This document shows positions 7,732 to 15,622 of a DNA stretch of 61,441 nucleotides, in pieces. Under the pieces are notes generated by a model that had not been told where the DNA came from, did no database searches, and saw nothing but the letters and a program-made list of their open reading frames with translations. The position numbers and the translations under genes are program-made. This DNA is from an uncultured Prevotella sp. (GTDB lineage: Bacteria; Bacteroidota; Bacteroidia; Bacteroidales; Bacteroidaceae), in the NCBI GenBank assembly GCA_958369755.1, contig CATXJC010000005.1, positions 1-61,441 on the forward strand, given 5' to 3'. Position 1 is the first letter of the stretch. The number at the start of each line of letters is the position of its first letter.

Positions 7732-8607
7732 TTAATCGATAAATCGCTTGGTAATATCTCCGTAGTTCTCGATGCGGCGGTCGCGGAGGAATGGCCACCA
7801 GCGGCGCACATTCTCGCTGTGCTTCAGGTCGATATCTACTACCAGGCTCTCTTCTTCCTGATCGCTGGCACGGTAGTGGAGCTCGCCCTGAGGACCGGCT
7901 ACGAAACTGCTGCCCCAGAACTGGATGCCCTCGGTCTGACCGCTAGGATCAGGCTCGAAACCTACGCGGTTTACGGCGATGACTGGCAATCCGTTGGCTA
8001 CGGCATGGCCCCGCATCACGGTAGTCCACGCCTCGCGCTGGCGCTGCTGCTCCTCCTCGGTATCATAGGTAGCGTAGCCGATGGCGGTAGGATAGATGAG
8101 CATTTCGGCTCCCTGCAGCGCCATCAGACGGGCTGCTTCGGGATACCACTGGTCCCAGCAAACCAGCACGCCGAGCTTGCCTACAGAGGTCTGGATAGGG
8201 TGGAAACCGAGGTCGCCCGGTGTGAAATAGAACTTCTCGTAGTAGGCAGGATCGTCGGGGATGTGCATCTTGCGGTATTTTCCGGCAATGCTTCCATCCT
8301 TCTCCATCACTACCGCCGTATTGTGGTAGAGCCCCGGAGCGCGGCGCTCGAAGAGGGAGGTGACGATGACAACGCCGAGATCCTTGGCAAGCTTGCCGTA
8401 GAAATCGGTCGAAGGGCCCGGAATAGGCTCTGCCAGGTCGAAGAGGTCAACATCCTCTACCTGACAGAAATAGAGGGAGTTATGAAGCTCCTGAAGCACG
8501 ATGAGCTCTGCGCCGCGATGGGCGAGGTCGATGATGCCTTCTGCCAGGCGCTGCTTGTTGTTGGCGATATCTGCCGTATTATGAAGTTGTAATAAACCGA
8601 CGTTCAT
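7732..8607 (-). CDS. aguB: N-carbamoylputrescine amidase
   Basis: This 291-residue nitrilase-superfamily enzyme hydrolyses N-carbamoylputrescine to putrescine, CO2 and ammonia in the cytosol. The catalytic triad is visible: Glu40 in LIVLQELHN, Lys113 in YRKMHIPDD and Cys150 in VLVCWDQWYPE. The length and the end motif NVRRWWPFLRDRRI are as usual for AguB. The gene sits directly downstream of agmatine deiminase (aguA), so the two complete the agmatine to putrescine route. The intergenic gap is filled by heptamer repeats. Confidence 0.95.
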   Translation of the reverse strand: MNVGLLQLHNTADIANNKQRLAEGIIDLAHRGAELIVLQELHNSLYFCQVEDVDLFDLAEPIPGPSTDFYGKLAKDLGVVIVTSLFERRAPGLYHNTAVVMEKDGSIAGKYRKMHIPDDPAYYEKFYFTPGDLGFHPIQTSVGKLGVLVCWDQWYPEAARLMALQGAEMLIYPTAIGYATYDTEEEQQRQREAWTTVMRGHAVANGLPVIAVNRVGFEPDPSGQTEGIQFWGSSFVAGPQGELHYRASDQEEESLVVDIDLKHSENVRRWWPFLRDRRIENYGDITKRFID

Positions 8608-8611
8608 AGTT

Positions 8612-8661
8612 TAATGTTGAGTGTTGAATGTTGAGTGTTGAATGTTAAATGTGAAATGTTG
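8612..8661. repeat. GAATGTT heptamer array between aguA and aguB
   Basis: Seven or so units of (G)AATGTTGA/GTGTTGA spanning the 37-nt gap and the last codons of aguA. It is the reverse complement of the AACATTC arrays elsewhere. The aguA stop codon and its last residues (STFHI) lie inside the array. Confidence 0.85.
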
Positions 8662-9769
8662 AGTCTCTGAGGGCTCCCTCGGGCAACTGCATGGTGATGC
8701 AGTGGATGCTGCCATGCTGGCGGATGATGGTCTGCGAATCTACGCCGATGATTTCGCGGTCGGGGAAGGCGAGCTGAATCAGCTTGCGTGCCTCCTCGTC
8801 CTTTTCCGGCTGATTGTAGGTGGGATAAATCACCGCCTTGTTCAGTATCAGGAAGTTGGCGTAGGTGGCAGGCAGGCGGTCGCCCTCGCTCTCCGGGTTG
8901 GTGGTGAGGCAGTCGCCCTCATCATAGATAGGGTCGGGCATCGGCAGTTTGAGCAAGCGGTAAGGGTATCCCTCCCAGGTGAAGAGGCCCTTGAGTTGCT
9001 TCTCCAGCGCCTGGAAGTCTTCATACTGCTCATCTTCCGGATTATCGCAGCCTACATATAATAAGGTGTCGTGTGGAGCCACTCTCACGATGGTGTCGAT
9101 GTGGCCGTCGGTATCATCGCCTATCAGATTGCCGTGATCCAGCCAGACGACTCGCTTGAGCTGGAAGAAAGTCTGCAGCAGATGGTCGATGCTGTCGTGG
9201 TCGAGCGGCTGGTTGCGGTGAGGCGCCAGCAGGCACTGTGAGGTGGTGAAGAGTGTACCCTTTCCGTCACTCTCGATGCTGCCTCCTTCGAGCACGAAGC
9301 CCTGGTGGTTCTCTATATCGGCATTGAAGGCTGCCTGATAGTATAGTTGCAGGGTGATGGCATTATCCTTCTCCCATCTGAACTTTTCGCCCCATCCGTT
9401 GAACTTGAAGTCGAGTATGCGGTAAGGCACCATCCAGGTGTTCTGCTTTTTGCGCAGCACCATGGTGAGGGGTCCGTGGTCGCGCACCCAGGTATCATTG
9501 CTTTCTACCTCGTAGAGCAGCACGCGGCTCATCTGTTCGGCAGAGAGCTTTTTCTTGAGCTGGTATCGGGTGGCAGGCACATCGGGTGTAGCCACAAGCA
9601 GCTGCTCGCAGCGCGTGATGATATCTGCCAGTTCGAGATAAGTATCTGTAATTTCAGGCAGATACGGCTTCCAGTCGGTGCCGGCATGTGGCCAGGTGAG
9701 CATGATGGCGCTTTGTGGCTCCCATTCGGCAGGGAGTGCGAAATCGCAGGGTAATGTAGATTGATGCAT
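8645..9769 (-). CDS. aguA: Agmatine deiminase
   Basis: This 374-residue member of the guanidino-modifying superfamily converts agmatine to N-carbamoylputrescine and ammonia. Family motifs are LTWPHAGTDW at the N-terminus, the ESNDTWVRDHGP segment, EGGSIESDGKG, GHIDTIVRV and the C-terminal QHGSIHC with catalytic Cys357. The length is typical. It is the first gene of aguA-aguB, with a candidate promoter about 125 nt upstream. The final residues are encoded by the heptamer array, so slippage there could change the C-terminus. Confidence 0.95.
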   Translation of the reverse strand: MHQSTLPCDFALPAEWEPQSAIMLTWPHAGTDWKPYLPEITDTYLELADIITRCEQLLVATPDVPATRYQLKKKLSAEQMSRVLLYEVESNDTWVRDHGPLTMVLRKKQNTWMVPYRILDFKFNGWGEKFRWEKDNAITLQLYYQAAFNADIENHQGFVLEGGSIESDGKGTLFTTSQCLLAPHRNQPLDHDSIDHLLQTFFQLKRVVWLDHGNLIGDDTDGHIDTIVRVAPHDTLLYVGCDNPEDEQYEDFQALEKQLKGLFTWEGYPYRLLKLPMPDPIYDEGDCLTTNPESEGDRLPATYANFLILNKAVIYPTYNQPEKDEEARKLIQLAFPDREIIGVDSQTIIRQHGSIHCITMQLPEGALRDSTFHI

Positions 9770-9892
9770 AAGCTATACTATTTTTATGATACGATGTTCT
9801 ATACCAATTTATTATACTCTGTTCTTCATCGGGAACCTTTCCTTGGGGGACGGGCTCCGTTCTGCTTTTATGAAGTATGCTTGCAAAATTAA

Positions 9893-9901
9893 TAAAAAAT
9901 C
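9893..9901 (-). promoter_or_regulatory. Candidate -7 box of aguA-aguB
   Basis: TAATTTTGC on the minus strand. The predicted leader is about 120 nt and contains a GC-rich island (9830-9863) within otherwise AT-rich DNA. Confidence 0.5.
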
Positions 9902-10007
9902 TACAACTATCGGCTGTTTTTGTGAAATATTTTGCGCAAAAGCGAAACTTTGTATTAAAAAAGTTTAAACAGAGGGCTGTATGGAGATAAAATCGGGGAA
10001 AAATGAG

Positions 10008-10016
10008 TAACTTTGC
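10008..10016 (+). promoter_or_regulatory. -7 box of the Nif3-like gene
   Basis: TAACTTTGC at 10008-10016. This rules out the longer reading frame that begins with TTG at 10013, because that codon would lie in the promoter. Confidence 0.75.
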
Positions 10017-10045
10017 AGTCTAAAAATAAAATATTGAATAGGAGC

Positions 10046-10837
10046 GTGAAAATAAAACAGGTAGTTGATGCCCTTGAACATTACGCGCCTCTGCCCTTGC
10101 AGGAAGGATATGATAATGCCGGCCTGCAAGTTGGATTGACAGAGGCGGTAGAAATGTCAGGGGCATTGTTGTGTCTTGACGTTACTGAAGCCGTGGTAGA
10201 CGAGGCAATCCGGAAGGGCTGTAACCTCATCGTGAGCCATCATCCGCTGATATTCCGCAAACTGGCGAGAATCTCGGACGAGAACTACGTGCAGCGTACC
10301 GTGCGCAAGGCGATTAAGAATGATATTACCATCGTGGCGATGCATACCAACATGGATGCGGCTGCGGGCGGCGTGAACTTCAAGATTGCCGAGAAACTGG
10401 GACTGCGGAACGTGCAGTTCTTTGCTGGCGAGAAGGAAGTGGACGGCGTGAAGGGCGGCGAGGGCGTCATCGGAGAGGTGGCTGAGGACCTGGCGGCCGA
10501 CGACTTGGTGCTGATGCTCAAGGAGCGGTTCGGCGTGGAGTGCGTGCAGTGCAACCAGTTGCTTCGCCGTCCTATCAGGAAGGTGGCGCTCTGCGGTGGA
10601 GCAGGTGCTTTCTTGCTCGACGCAGCCATCAAGGCAGGTGCCGATGCCTTCATCACGGGCGAGATGAGCTATCACGAGTATTTCGGCCACGAGCAGGAGA
10701 TTCAGATTTGCGTCATCGGCCACTATCAGAGTGAGCAGTTTACGGGCGAAATCTTCCGCACCATCATCCAGGAGAATTTCCCTGATGCCAAATGCTGCAT
10801 CTCGGAGATAAATACGAATCCGATATTGTATTTATAG
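10046..10837 (+). CDS. Nif3-like dinuclear metal centre protein (DUF34/YqfO)
   Basis: I choose GTG at 10046, giving about 263 residues starting MKIKQVVDALEHYAPLPLQ. An AGGAG precedes it and the frame upstream overlaps the promoter. Family motifs are EGYDNAGLQVG, the metal-ligand strand NLIVSHHPLIFRKL, MHTNMDAA and near the end GHYQSEQFT. Nif3/DUF34 proteins bind two metal ions and have been linked to GTP cyclohydrolase or metal-insertion roles, but the substrate is unsettled. It precedes a coiled-coil zinc-ribbon protein in the same direction, an arrangement common in Bacteroidota. Confidence 0.9.
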   Translation: MKIKQVVDALEHYAPLPLQEGYDNAGLQVGLTEAVEMSGALLCLDVTEAVVDEAIRKGCNLIVSHHPLIFRKLARISDENYVQRTVRKAIKNDITIVAMHTNMDAAAGGVNFKIAEKLGLRNVQFFAGEKEVDGVKGGEGVIGEVAEDLAADDLVLMLKERFGVECVQCNQLLRRPIRKVALCGGAGAFLLDAAIKAGADAFITGEMSYHEYFGHEQEIQICVIGHYQSEQFTGEIFRTIIQENFPDAKCCISEINTNPILYL

Positions 10838-10856
10838 GTTGGAAGGGCGCAAGCCT

Positions 10857-10888
10857 CATTCAACATTCAACATTTAACATTCAACATT
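10857..10888. repeat. AACATTC heptamer array
   Basis: Four units, one of them a variant (ATTTAACATT), fill the gap between the Nif3-like and zinc-ribbon genes. Confidence 0.8.
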
Positions 10889-10903
10889 AAAAAAAATAAA
10901 GTT

Positions 10904-11731
10904 ATGGCAAAGAAAGATCCTACAGATTTGACAGTGGAAGAGAAGTTGAAGGCTCTCTATCAGCTTCAGACCACCTTGTCTGCAATTGATGAAAAGCGTG
11001 CGCTGAGAGGTGAGTTGCCTCTCGAAGTTCAGGATTTGGAAGACGATATTGCTGGTCTTACCACCCGTATCGAGAAAATCCAGACCGATATTGAGCAGTT
11101 TGACCGCGCCATCGATCAGAAGCAGCACGAGATTGAGGAGGCTCAGGCTAGCGTGGAGCGTTATAAGAAGCAGCTCGAAATGGTTAGCAACAACCGCGAG
11201 TATGATACTTTGAGCAAGGAAATCGAGTTCCAGGAGCTGGAAATCGAACTTTGCAGCAAGAAAATCCGCGAGGCGCAGCAGACAATCAACGAGCGCCTGT
11301 ACGACCTTCACAAGGCTGAGGACCAGAAGGCAGACCGCGAGAAGGGCTTGGTAATGAAGCGTTCTGAGCTCGAGTCTATCATGGCTGAAACCCGTGAGGA
11401 AGAGGAGAATTTGAAGGAGAAGGCATTCGAGCTCGAGAAGAAGATTGAGCCACGTTTGCTCCAGAGCTTCAAGCGCATCCGTAATGGTGCCCGCAACGGT
11501 TTGGGTATCGTTTACGTGCAGCGTGATGCATGTGGCGGTTGCTTCAACAAGATTCCACCTCAGCGCCAGCTCGATATCAAGATGCACAAGAAGATTATCC
11601 CTTGTGAGTATTGTGGCCGTATCCTCATCGACCCAGAATTGGCTGGTGTTAAGATTGAGTCTCCTAAGACTGAGGAGAAGCCTAAGCGCAAGCGCGCTAT
11701 CCGCAGAAGAAAGACTGAGGGTGAGGATTAA
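10904..11731 (+). CDS. C4-type zinc-ribbon coiled-coil protein
   Basis: The 275-residue protein has a long acidic/basic coiled coil (about residues 15-190). A zinc ribbon follows with Cys210 and Cys213 (DACGGCF) and Cys234 and Cys237 (IPCEYCGRIL), then a basic tail rich in Lys and Arg. This is the zf-RING_7/DUF164 architecture, whose members are thought to bind nucleic acid; the biochemical role is unknown. It follows the Nif3-like gene and is probably co-transcribed with it. A perfect terminator lies about 60 nt after its stop. Confidence 0.9.
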   Translation: MAKKDPTDLTVEEKLKALYQLQTTLSAIDEKRALRGELPLEVQDLEDDIAGLTTRIEKIQTDIEQFDRAIDQKQHEIEEAQASVERYKKQLEMVSNNREYDTLSKEIEFQELEIELCSKKIREAQQTINERLYDLHKAEDQKADREKGLVMKRSELESIMAETREEEENLKEKAFELEKKIEPRLLQSFKRIRNGARNGLGIVYVQRDACGGCFNKIPPQRQLDIKMHKKIIPCEYCGRILIDPELAGVKIESPKTEEKPKRKRAIRRRKTEGED

Positions 11732-11792
11732 TCTTCCTCCTCTCTCCGCTCTTTTCGGATGATAATCTTCTGATAAAGATACGATAAGATAC

Positions 11793-11830
11793 AATAAAGG
11801 CTCGCCAAAATTGCTTGGCGAGCCTTTATT
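11793..11830 (+). terminator. Bidirectional terminator
   Basis: AATAAAGGCTCGCCAA - AATTGC - TTGGCGAGCCTTTATT is a perfect 16-bp stem followed by T7 on the plus strand. It lies between convergent genes. Confidence 0.9.
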
Positions 11831-11890
11831 TTTTTCGTTTTCAGGCAGCTAGGACAATCAGTCTTAACTCCTTTAATCCTAATCTGGAAC

Positions 11891-12742
11891 CTAGAGTCCT
11901 CTAGCCTTGTAAATGCGGTCTTTGGCGTCGTTGATTTCCTGAAATTTCTTCTCGGCTGCACGGCGCACATCTTCGCCTAGGGCTGCTACCTTGTCAGGAT
12001 GATGCTTGAGCGCCATCTTGCGGTATGCGGCCTTCACCTCATCGTTTGAGGCGTCAGGACTGATACCCAGAACACGGTAGGCATCATCCAGACTACCTGC
12101 TGAAGAAGCCCCGCTCTCCAGGTTCAGCATCTGGTCTACATCCTCGGCAGAAAGACCCATGTGGATGGCCATCTCCTTGAGTGCCTGAATCTCCTGAGAA
12201 TTCACAACTCCATCAGCCTGGGCTATCATGACGAGGAAATTGAGCAACTGCAGGCGCTGCTCATACATCATGTTGGCACGTATCTGATGACAGCTGTCCT
12301 GTATCACCGAACGGTACTGCTGCATGCCCATCTGTTTCTGCTGCTCAAAGAGTTTGAGGAGGATTTCCTCGCCCTGCTGCTTGGCTGCCTCGCCGAAATT
12401 CTGACGCAGGAAGCGGCGCACCAGCTCCATCTCGGAATGCATGATCTTGCCATCTGCATTGATGATGTAGGAGCTGAGCACCAGCAGCGAAAACATGAAG
12501 GAGTTTCGCTCTCCCTCATAGCTCTGCTGGCGGCTGTAGCCCTGGTTGCCGAAGCCCTGGCGGCCGCTGTGCTGCTGGCCGCTGTAGGCATCGTAGGCGT
12601 TGTTGTAATGGTGGTCGCCGTCGCGGTTTACCGCATCCAGTCCGTGCTCAAAGAGGGAACCGAGGGCATAGCCTGCCAGGGCTCCCAGCGGACCGGCTGT
12701 GATGAAACCGAGCACACCACCAATCCATTTACCTGCTGCCAT
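11891..12742 (-). CDS. TerB/DnaJ-domain protein (DjlA-like)
   Basis: The 283-residue protein begins with a Gly/Ala-rich hydrophobic segment (GGVLGFITAGPLGALAGYALG) that may insert in the membrane. A Gln/Gly/Tyr-rich linker follows, then a TerB-like helical domain (about 85-205) and a C-terminal J domain (about 218-283) with the diagnostic HPD in LKHHPDKVAAL. J domains stimulate the ATPase of DnaK-type chaperones. The order is that of DjlA. It starts 3 nt after the MaoC stop, so it is translationally linked to that gene. Confidence 0.9.
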   Translation of the reverse strand: MAAGKWIGGVLGFITAGPLGALAGYALGSLFEHGLDAVNRDGDHHYNNAYDAYSGQQHSGRQGFGNQGYSRQQSYEGERNSFMFSLLVLSSYIINADGKIMHSEMELVRRFLRQNFGEAAKQQGEEILLKLFEQQKQMGMQQYRSVIQDSCHQIRANMMYEQRLQLLNFLVMIAQADGVVNSQEIQALKEMAIHMGLSAEDVDQMLNLESGASSAGSLDDAYRVLGISPDASNDEVKAAYRKMALKHHPDKVAALGEDVRRAAEKKFQEINDAKDRIYKARGL

Positions 12743-12745
12743 CTT

Positions 12746-13213
12746 TTAGTTGTTGAAATAGTAGAGGAAAGAAGCGATGCCTGAGAGGGCTGGCTTGCGC
12801 TGACCTTCTATTTCGATGTCAAACTTGATGCTGGTCTTGCAGATGCCACGAATGTTCTGGATGTCGTGGAGAGTGGCTACCAGGCGCACGCGTGAACCGG
12901 TGATGACTGGCTGGCCGAACTTCATCTTGTCCATGCCGTAGTTTACGAGCATCTTGAGGTTGTTTACCTCGATAATCTGCTGCCAGAGGTATGGGAGTAC
13001 TGAGAGGGTGAGGTAACCGTGAGCGATGGTGCTGTGGTAAGGGCTCTCTACCTTGGCGCGTTCTACGTCTACGTGGATCCACTGTGGGTCGAGTGTAGCG
13101 TCTGCGAACTTGTTGATACGGTCCTGGTCAATCTGCAACCAGTCTGATTCTCCTAACTTCTCACCGAGGTGAGATGCAAATTCCTCGTAGGAATTGATTA
13201 CTAATTTTGCCAT
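12746..13213 (-). CDS. MaoC-like (R)-hydratase family protein
   Basis: This is a 155-residue single hot-dog domain. The MaoC/enoyl-CoA hydratase signature is around residues 30-75: QDRINKFADATLDPQWIHVD and then STIAHGYLTLSVLP. The Asp and His of these segments are the expected catalytic pair. Such proteins hydrate 2-enoyl-CoA thioesters; the natural substrate here is unknown. It lies immediately upstream of the DnaJ-domain gene. Confidence 0.85.
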   Translation of the reverse strand: MAKLVINSYEEFASHLGEKLGESDWLQIDQDRINKFADATLDPQWIHVDVERAKVESPYHSTIAHGYLTLSVLPYLWQQIIEVNNLKMLVNYGMDKMKFGQPVITGSRVRLVATLHDIQNIRGICKTSIKFDIEIEGQRKPALSGIASFLYYFNN

Positions 13214-13316
13214 TTCTTATTTTTCTCTTTATTATAAATATTATTGTTTCCTATATTCCGTCTTCCGTCTTCAGCTTTTCAACTGTTAACTTTTAACTAT
13301 TAACTTTCAGTTCAGA

Positions 13317-14570
13317 TCAGTCTCTTCTGAAAATATCGCGGGTGTAAACCTTTTCTTCCACATCATCCAGACACTTGTCATACCGGTTGGCGATGATGGC
13401 CTGGCTCTGCTGCTTGAAGGCATCCAGGTTGTTTACGATGCGGCTTCCGAAGAAGGTGGTTCCGTCTTTCAGCGTAGGTTCGTAGATGATAACCTGTGCG
13501 CCCTTTGCCTTAATGCGCTTCATCACGCCCTGTATGCTGCTCTGGCGGAAGTTGTCGCTGTTGCTCTTCATCGTGAGCCGGTATACGCCGATGGTGCAAG
13601 GCTTCTCTTCCTCCTCGCTGAAGTTGTTCTGGTTGGCATAATCGTAGTAGCCAGCCATGTTCAGCACGCGGTCGGCGATGAAATCCTTGCGGGTGCGGTT
13701 GCTCTCCACAATCGCCTGAATCAGGTTCTCAGGCACATCGGCATAGTTGGCGAGCAGCTGCTTGGTATCTTTCGGCAGACAGTAGCCGCCGTATCCGAAG
13801 GAAGGGTTGTTGTAGAAGGTGCCGATGCGAGGGTCCAGACCCACTCCGTCGATAATCGCCTTGGTGTCGAGGCCCTTCATTTCGGCGTAGGTATCCAGCT
13901 CGTTGAAGTAGCTCACGCGCAGGGCGAGGTAGGTGTTGGCAAAGAGTTTCACCGCCTCTGCCTCGGTAAGTCCCATGAACAGGGTTTCTATGTCTTGCTT
14001 GATGGCTCCCTCTTTCAGCAGTTCTGCAAAGGTGCGGGCTGCCTGGTCCAGTCGCTCGTCACCATTCGGTCTGCCCACGATGATGCGGCTCGGGTAGAGG
14101 TTGTCGTAGAGTGCCTTGCTCTCGCGCAGGAATTCAGGAGCGAAGATGATGTTCTTGCTGCCCGTCTTCTGGCGGATGCTTTCGGTGTAGCCTACCGGGA
14201 TGGTGCTCTTGATGACCATGATGGCATCGGGATTCACCTGCATTACCAGGCGGATGACTTCTTCTACGTGCGAGGTGTCGAAGTAGTTTTTCACCGGATC
14301 ATAGTTGGTTGGTGTGGCAATCACTACGAAGTCGGCATCCTTATAGGCTTCTTCTCCATCGGTTGTGGCTTTGAGGTTGAGTTCCTTTTCAGCCAGATAT
14401 TTCTCTATGTATTCGTCCTGGATAGGCGAGCGGCGCGAGTTGATGAGCTCCACCTTTTCGGGTACCACGTCTACTGCCACCACCTCATGATGCTGGCTCA
14501 GCAGGGTAGCGATGCTCAGGCCTACATATCCTGTTCCGGCTACGGCGATTTTTATCTTTTTATTCTCCAT
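13317..14570 (-). CDS. ugd: UDP-glucose/nucleotide-sugar 6-dehydrogenase
   Basis: The 417-residue enzyme carries out the four-electron oxidation of a UDP-hexose to the uronic acid. The N-terminal Rossmann motif GTGYVGLSIA (12-21), the IVIKSTIPVGYTE segment, EFLRESKALYDN and the catalytic Cys264 in GYGGYCLPKDTKQL are all present. The C-terminal domain ends in VYTRDIFRRD. The product would be UDP-glucuronate or similar for capsule or lipopolysaccharide, though no glycan genes are adjacent. It is probably monocistronic from the promoter at 14621-14652. Confidence 0.9.
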   Translation of the reverse strand: MENKKIKIAVAGTGYVGLSIATLLSQHHEVVAVDVVPEKVELINSRRSPIQDEYIEKYLAEKELNLKATTDGEEAYKDADFVVIATPTNYDPVKNYFDTSHVEEVIRLVMQVNPDAIMVIKSTIPVGYTESIRQKTGSKNIIFAPEFLRESKALYDNLYPSRIIVGRPNGDERLDQAARTFAELLKEGAIKQDIETLFMGLTEAEAVKLFANTYLALRVSYFNELDTYAEMKGLDTKAIIDGVGLDPRIGTFYNNPSFGYGGYCLPKDTKQLLANYADVPENLIQAIVESNRTRKDFIADRVLNMAGYYDYANQNNFSEEEEKPCTIGVYRLTMKSNSDNFRQSSIQGVMKRIKAKGAQVIIYEPTLKDGTTFFGSRIVNNLDAFKQQSQAIIANRYDKCLDDVEEKVYTRDIFRRD

Positions 14571-14620
14571 TTCTTTCTGTTCTTTTAGGCAGTCTATACC
14601 TTAATATATATATATTAGAT

Positions 14621-14652
14621 GCAAAGATAATGCAAAAGGAGGAGACTACAAA
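14621..14652 (-). promoter_or_regulatory. Promoter of ugd
   Basis: Minus strand TTTG (14649-14652), 19-nt spacer, TATCTTTGC (14621-14629). A TATATATATATTAAGGTATA-type motif lies in the leader. Confidence 0.8.
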
Positions 14653-14701
14653 ATGAAAATGGGTTTTTTATTAAAAAATAACGCGAGAAAGGGGATGGGA
14701 G

Positions 14702-14800
14702 GAAAAGGAGTGCTCAAAAAGGGAGTAGAAAAGGAGTGCTCAAAAAGGGGGAGGAAAAGGAGTACTCAAAAAGGGAGAGGAAAAGGAGGCAGAAAAAGGC
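14702..14800. repeat. 26-bp purine-rich tandem repeat, about 3.5 copies
   Basis: Units begin at 14702, 14728, 14754 and 14780, each starting GAAAAGGAG and continuing TGCTCAAAAAGGG with a few substitutions; the last is partial and degenerate. The tract lies in the 338-nt gap between ugd and the HsdR_N-like gene. The plus strand frame through it is open but looks like a by-product of the repeat. Confidence 0.85.
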
Positions 14801-14908
14801 CTCCAAAATTCGCGAATTCTAAAACGGATGGCCGGTTGGGCGGAAATTCGCAAATTTTGAAGGCTGGGGAAACTCTGTTTAAAAACTTCCGAACTGGCCC
14901 CGATGCTC

Positions 14909-15367
14909 TCATAATGTCAATAAATCGGAATAATCGGGAATAGTCTCTAAAAATACATATTTTTTACTTTCATAATCCATCTTGCAGATGTAATGCTCCA
15001 GCCCGTTGCTCACCACCAGGAAGTCGACATGGAGCAGGAGATTGTAGACCGAAATCTGGTCGAACACTTTCTGTGTGATGGGGATGTGAGGGGCTTTGTA
15101 CTCGATGATCATGCGGGGCTGCAGCTCACGGGAGTAGAGCACACTGTCGGCGCGCAGCACCTTGTCGCCACATTTCAGCTGGATCTCGTTGGCGAGCAGC
15201 GAGGCAGGATACCCCTTGTGCTCGATGAGAAAATGAACGAAATGCTGGCGCACCCACTCTTCGGGAGTGAGCGTGATGAACTTCCGGCGCAGCACATCCA
15301 GTATCTGGGGATGCTGTTTTGAGCCCGAAACCTTAATGTCGAAAGATGGCAAATTTAAGCGAATCAT
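14909..15367 (-). CDS. Lone type I restriction HsdR N-terminal domain protein
   Basis: The 152-residue protein matches the HSDR_N_2 family, a PD-(D/E)xK nuclease fold. Candidate catalytic residues are Asp74 (RADSVLY), Glu89 and Lys91 (MIIEYKAP). No helicase domain and no methylase or specificity gene is nearby, so it is not a complete restriction system. Such stand-alone proteins commonly sit next to holA in Bacteroidota; the role is unknown and could be DNA repair or replication associated. It starts 125 nt from the inverted promoter repeat shared with holA. Confidence 0.8.
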   Translation of the reverse strand: MIRLNLPSFDIKVSGSKQHPQILDVLRRKFITLTPEEWVRQHFVHFLIEHKGYPASLLANEIQLKCGDKVLRADSVLYSRELQPRMIIEYKAPHIPITQKVFDQISVYNLLLHVDFLVVSNGLEHYICKMDYESKKYVFLETIPDYSDLLTL

Positions 15368-15491
15368 TTTTCTGTACCTTATTATATATAGGGTTATATT
15401 TCTTTCTTTTCTGTTTTCGATATGGTTTCTTTTCTTCTTTTAACCATACCTCATTTTCAAAAACTACCTCTTTTATATAGGCAGTTCAATT

Positions 15492-15617
15492 TATTTTTTG
15501 TAACTTTGCAGTCGAAGTGCAGCTGAAAACTGCACCTCAGAAAACTGCGAACCTGGAGGCGGAGCAAATGCTTGTCCGCACCCCCGGAGTTTGCTGGGTG
15601 CAAAGTTACAAAAAATA
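15492..15617. promoter_or_regulatory. Head-to-head identical promoters in a 19-bp inverted repeat
   Basis: TATTTTTTGTAACTTTGCA at 15492-15510 has its exact reverse complement at 15599-15617. Each arm contains a -7 box TAACTTTGC. The left one (15501-15509) points right to holA; the right one (15600-15608, minus strand) points left to the HsdR_N-like gene. The 88-nt interior includes a small hairpin GTGCAG/CTGCAC (15517-15535). The two transcripts would overlap antisense across the interior. Confidence 0.7.
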
Positions 15618-15622
15618 ATCCA

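Noticed and set aside
10013..10045. TTG start for the Nif3-like gene
   Set aside because: The codon lies inside the -7 box, so it cannot be in the transcript.
14702..14800. CRISPR-like array
   Set aside because: Contiguous tandem units without unique spacers and no cas genes; the arrays at 27076 and 41571 fail for the same reason.
14653..14943. Open frame of 96 codons through the 26-bp repeat
   Set aside because: Very Lys/Gly/Arg-biased sequence produced by the purine repeat; no promoter or start context; it overlaps the 3' end of the HsdR_N-like gene.
14909..15367. Type I restriction-modification system
   Set aside because: Only the N-terminal domain of HsdR is present; no motor domain, HsdM or HsdS.
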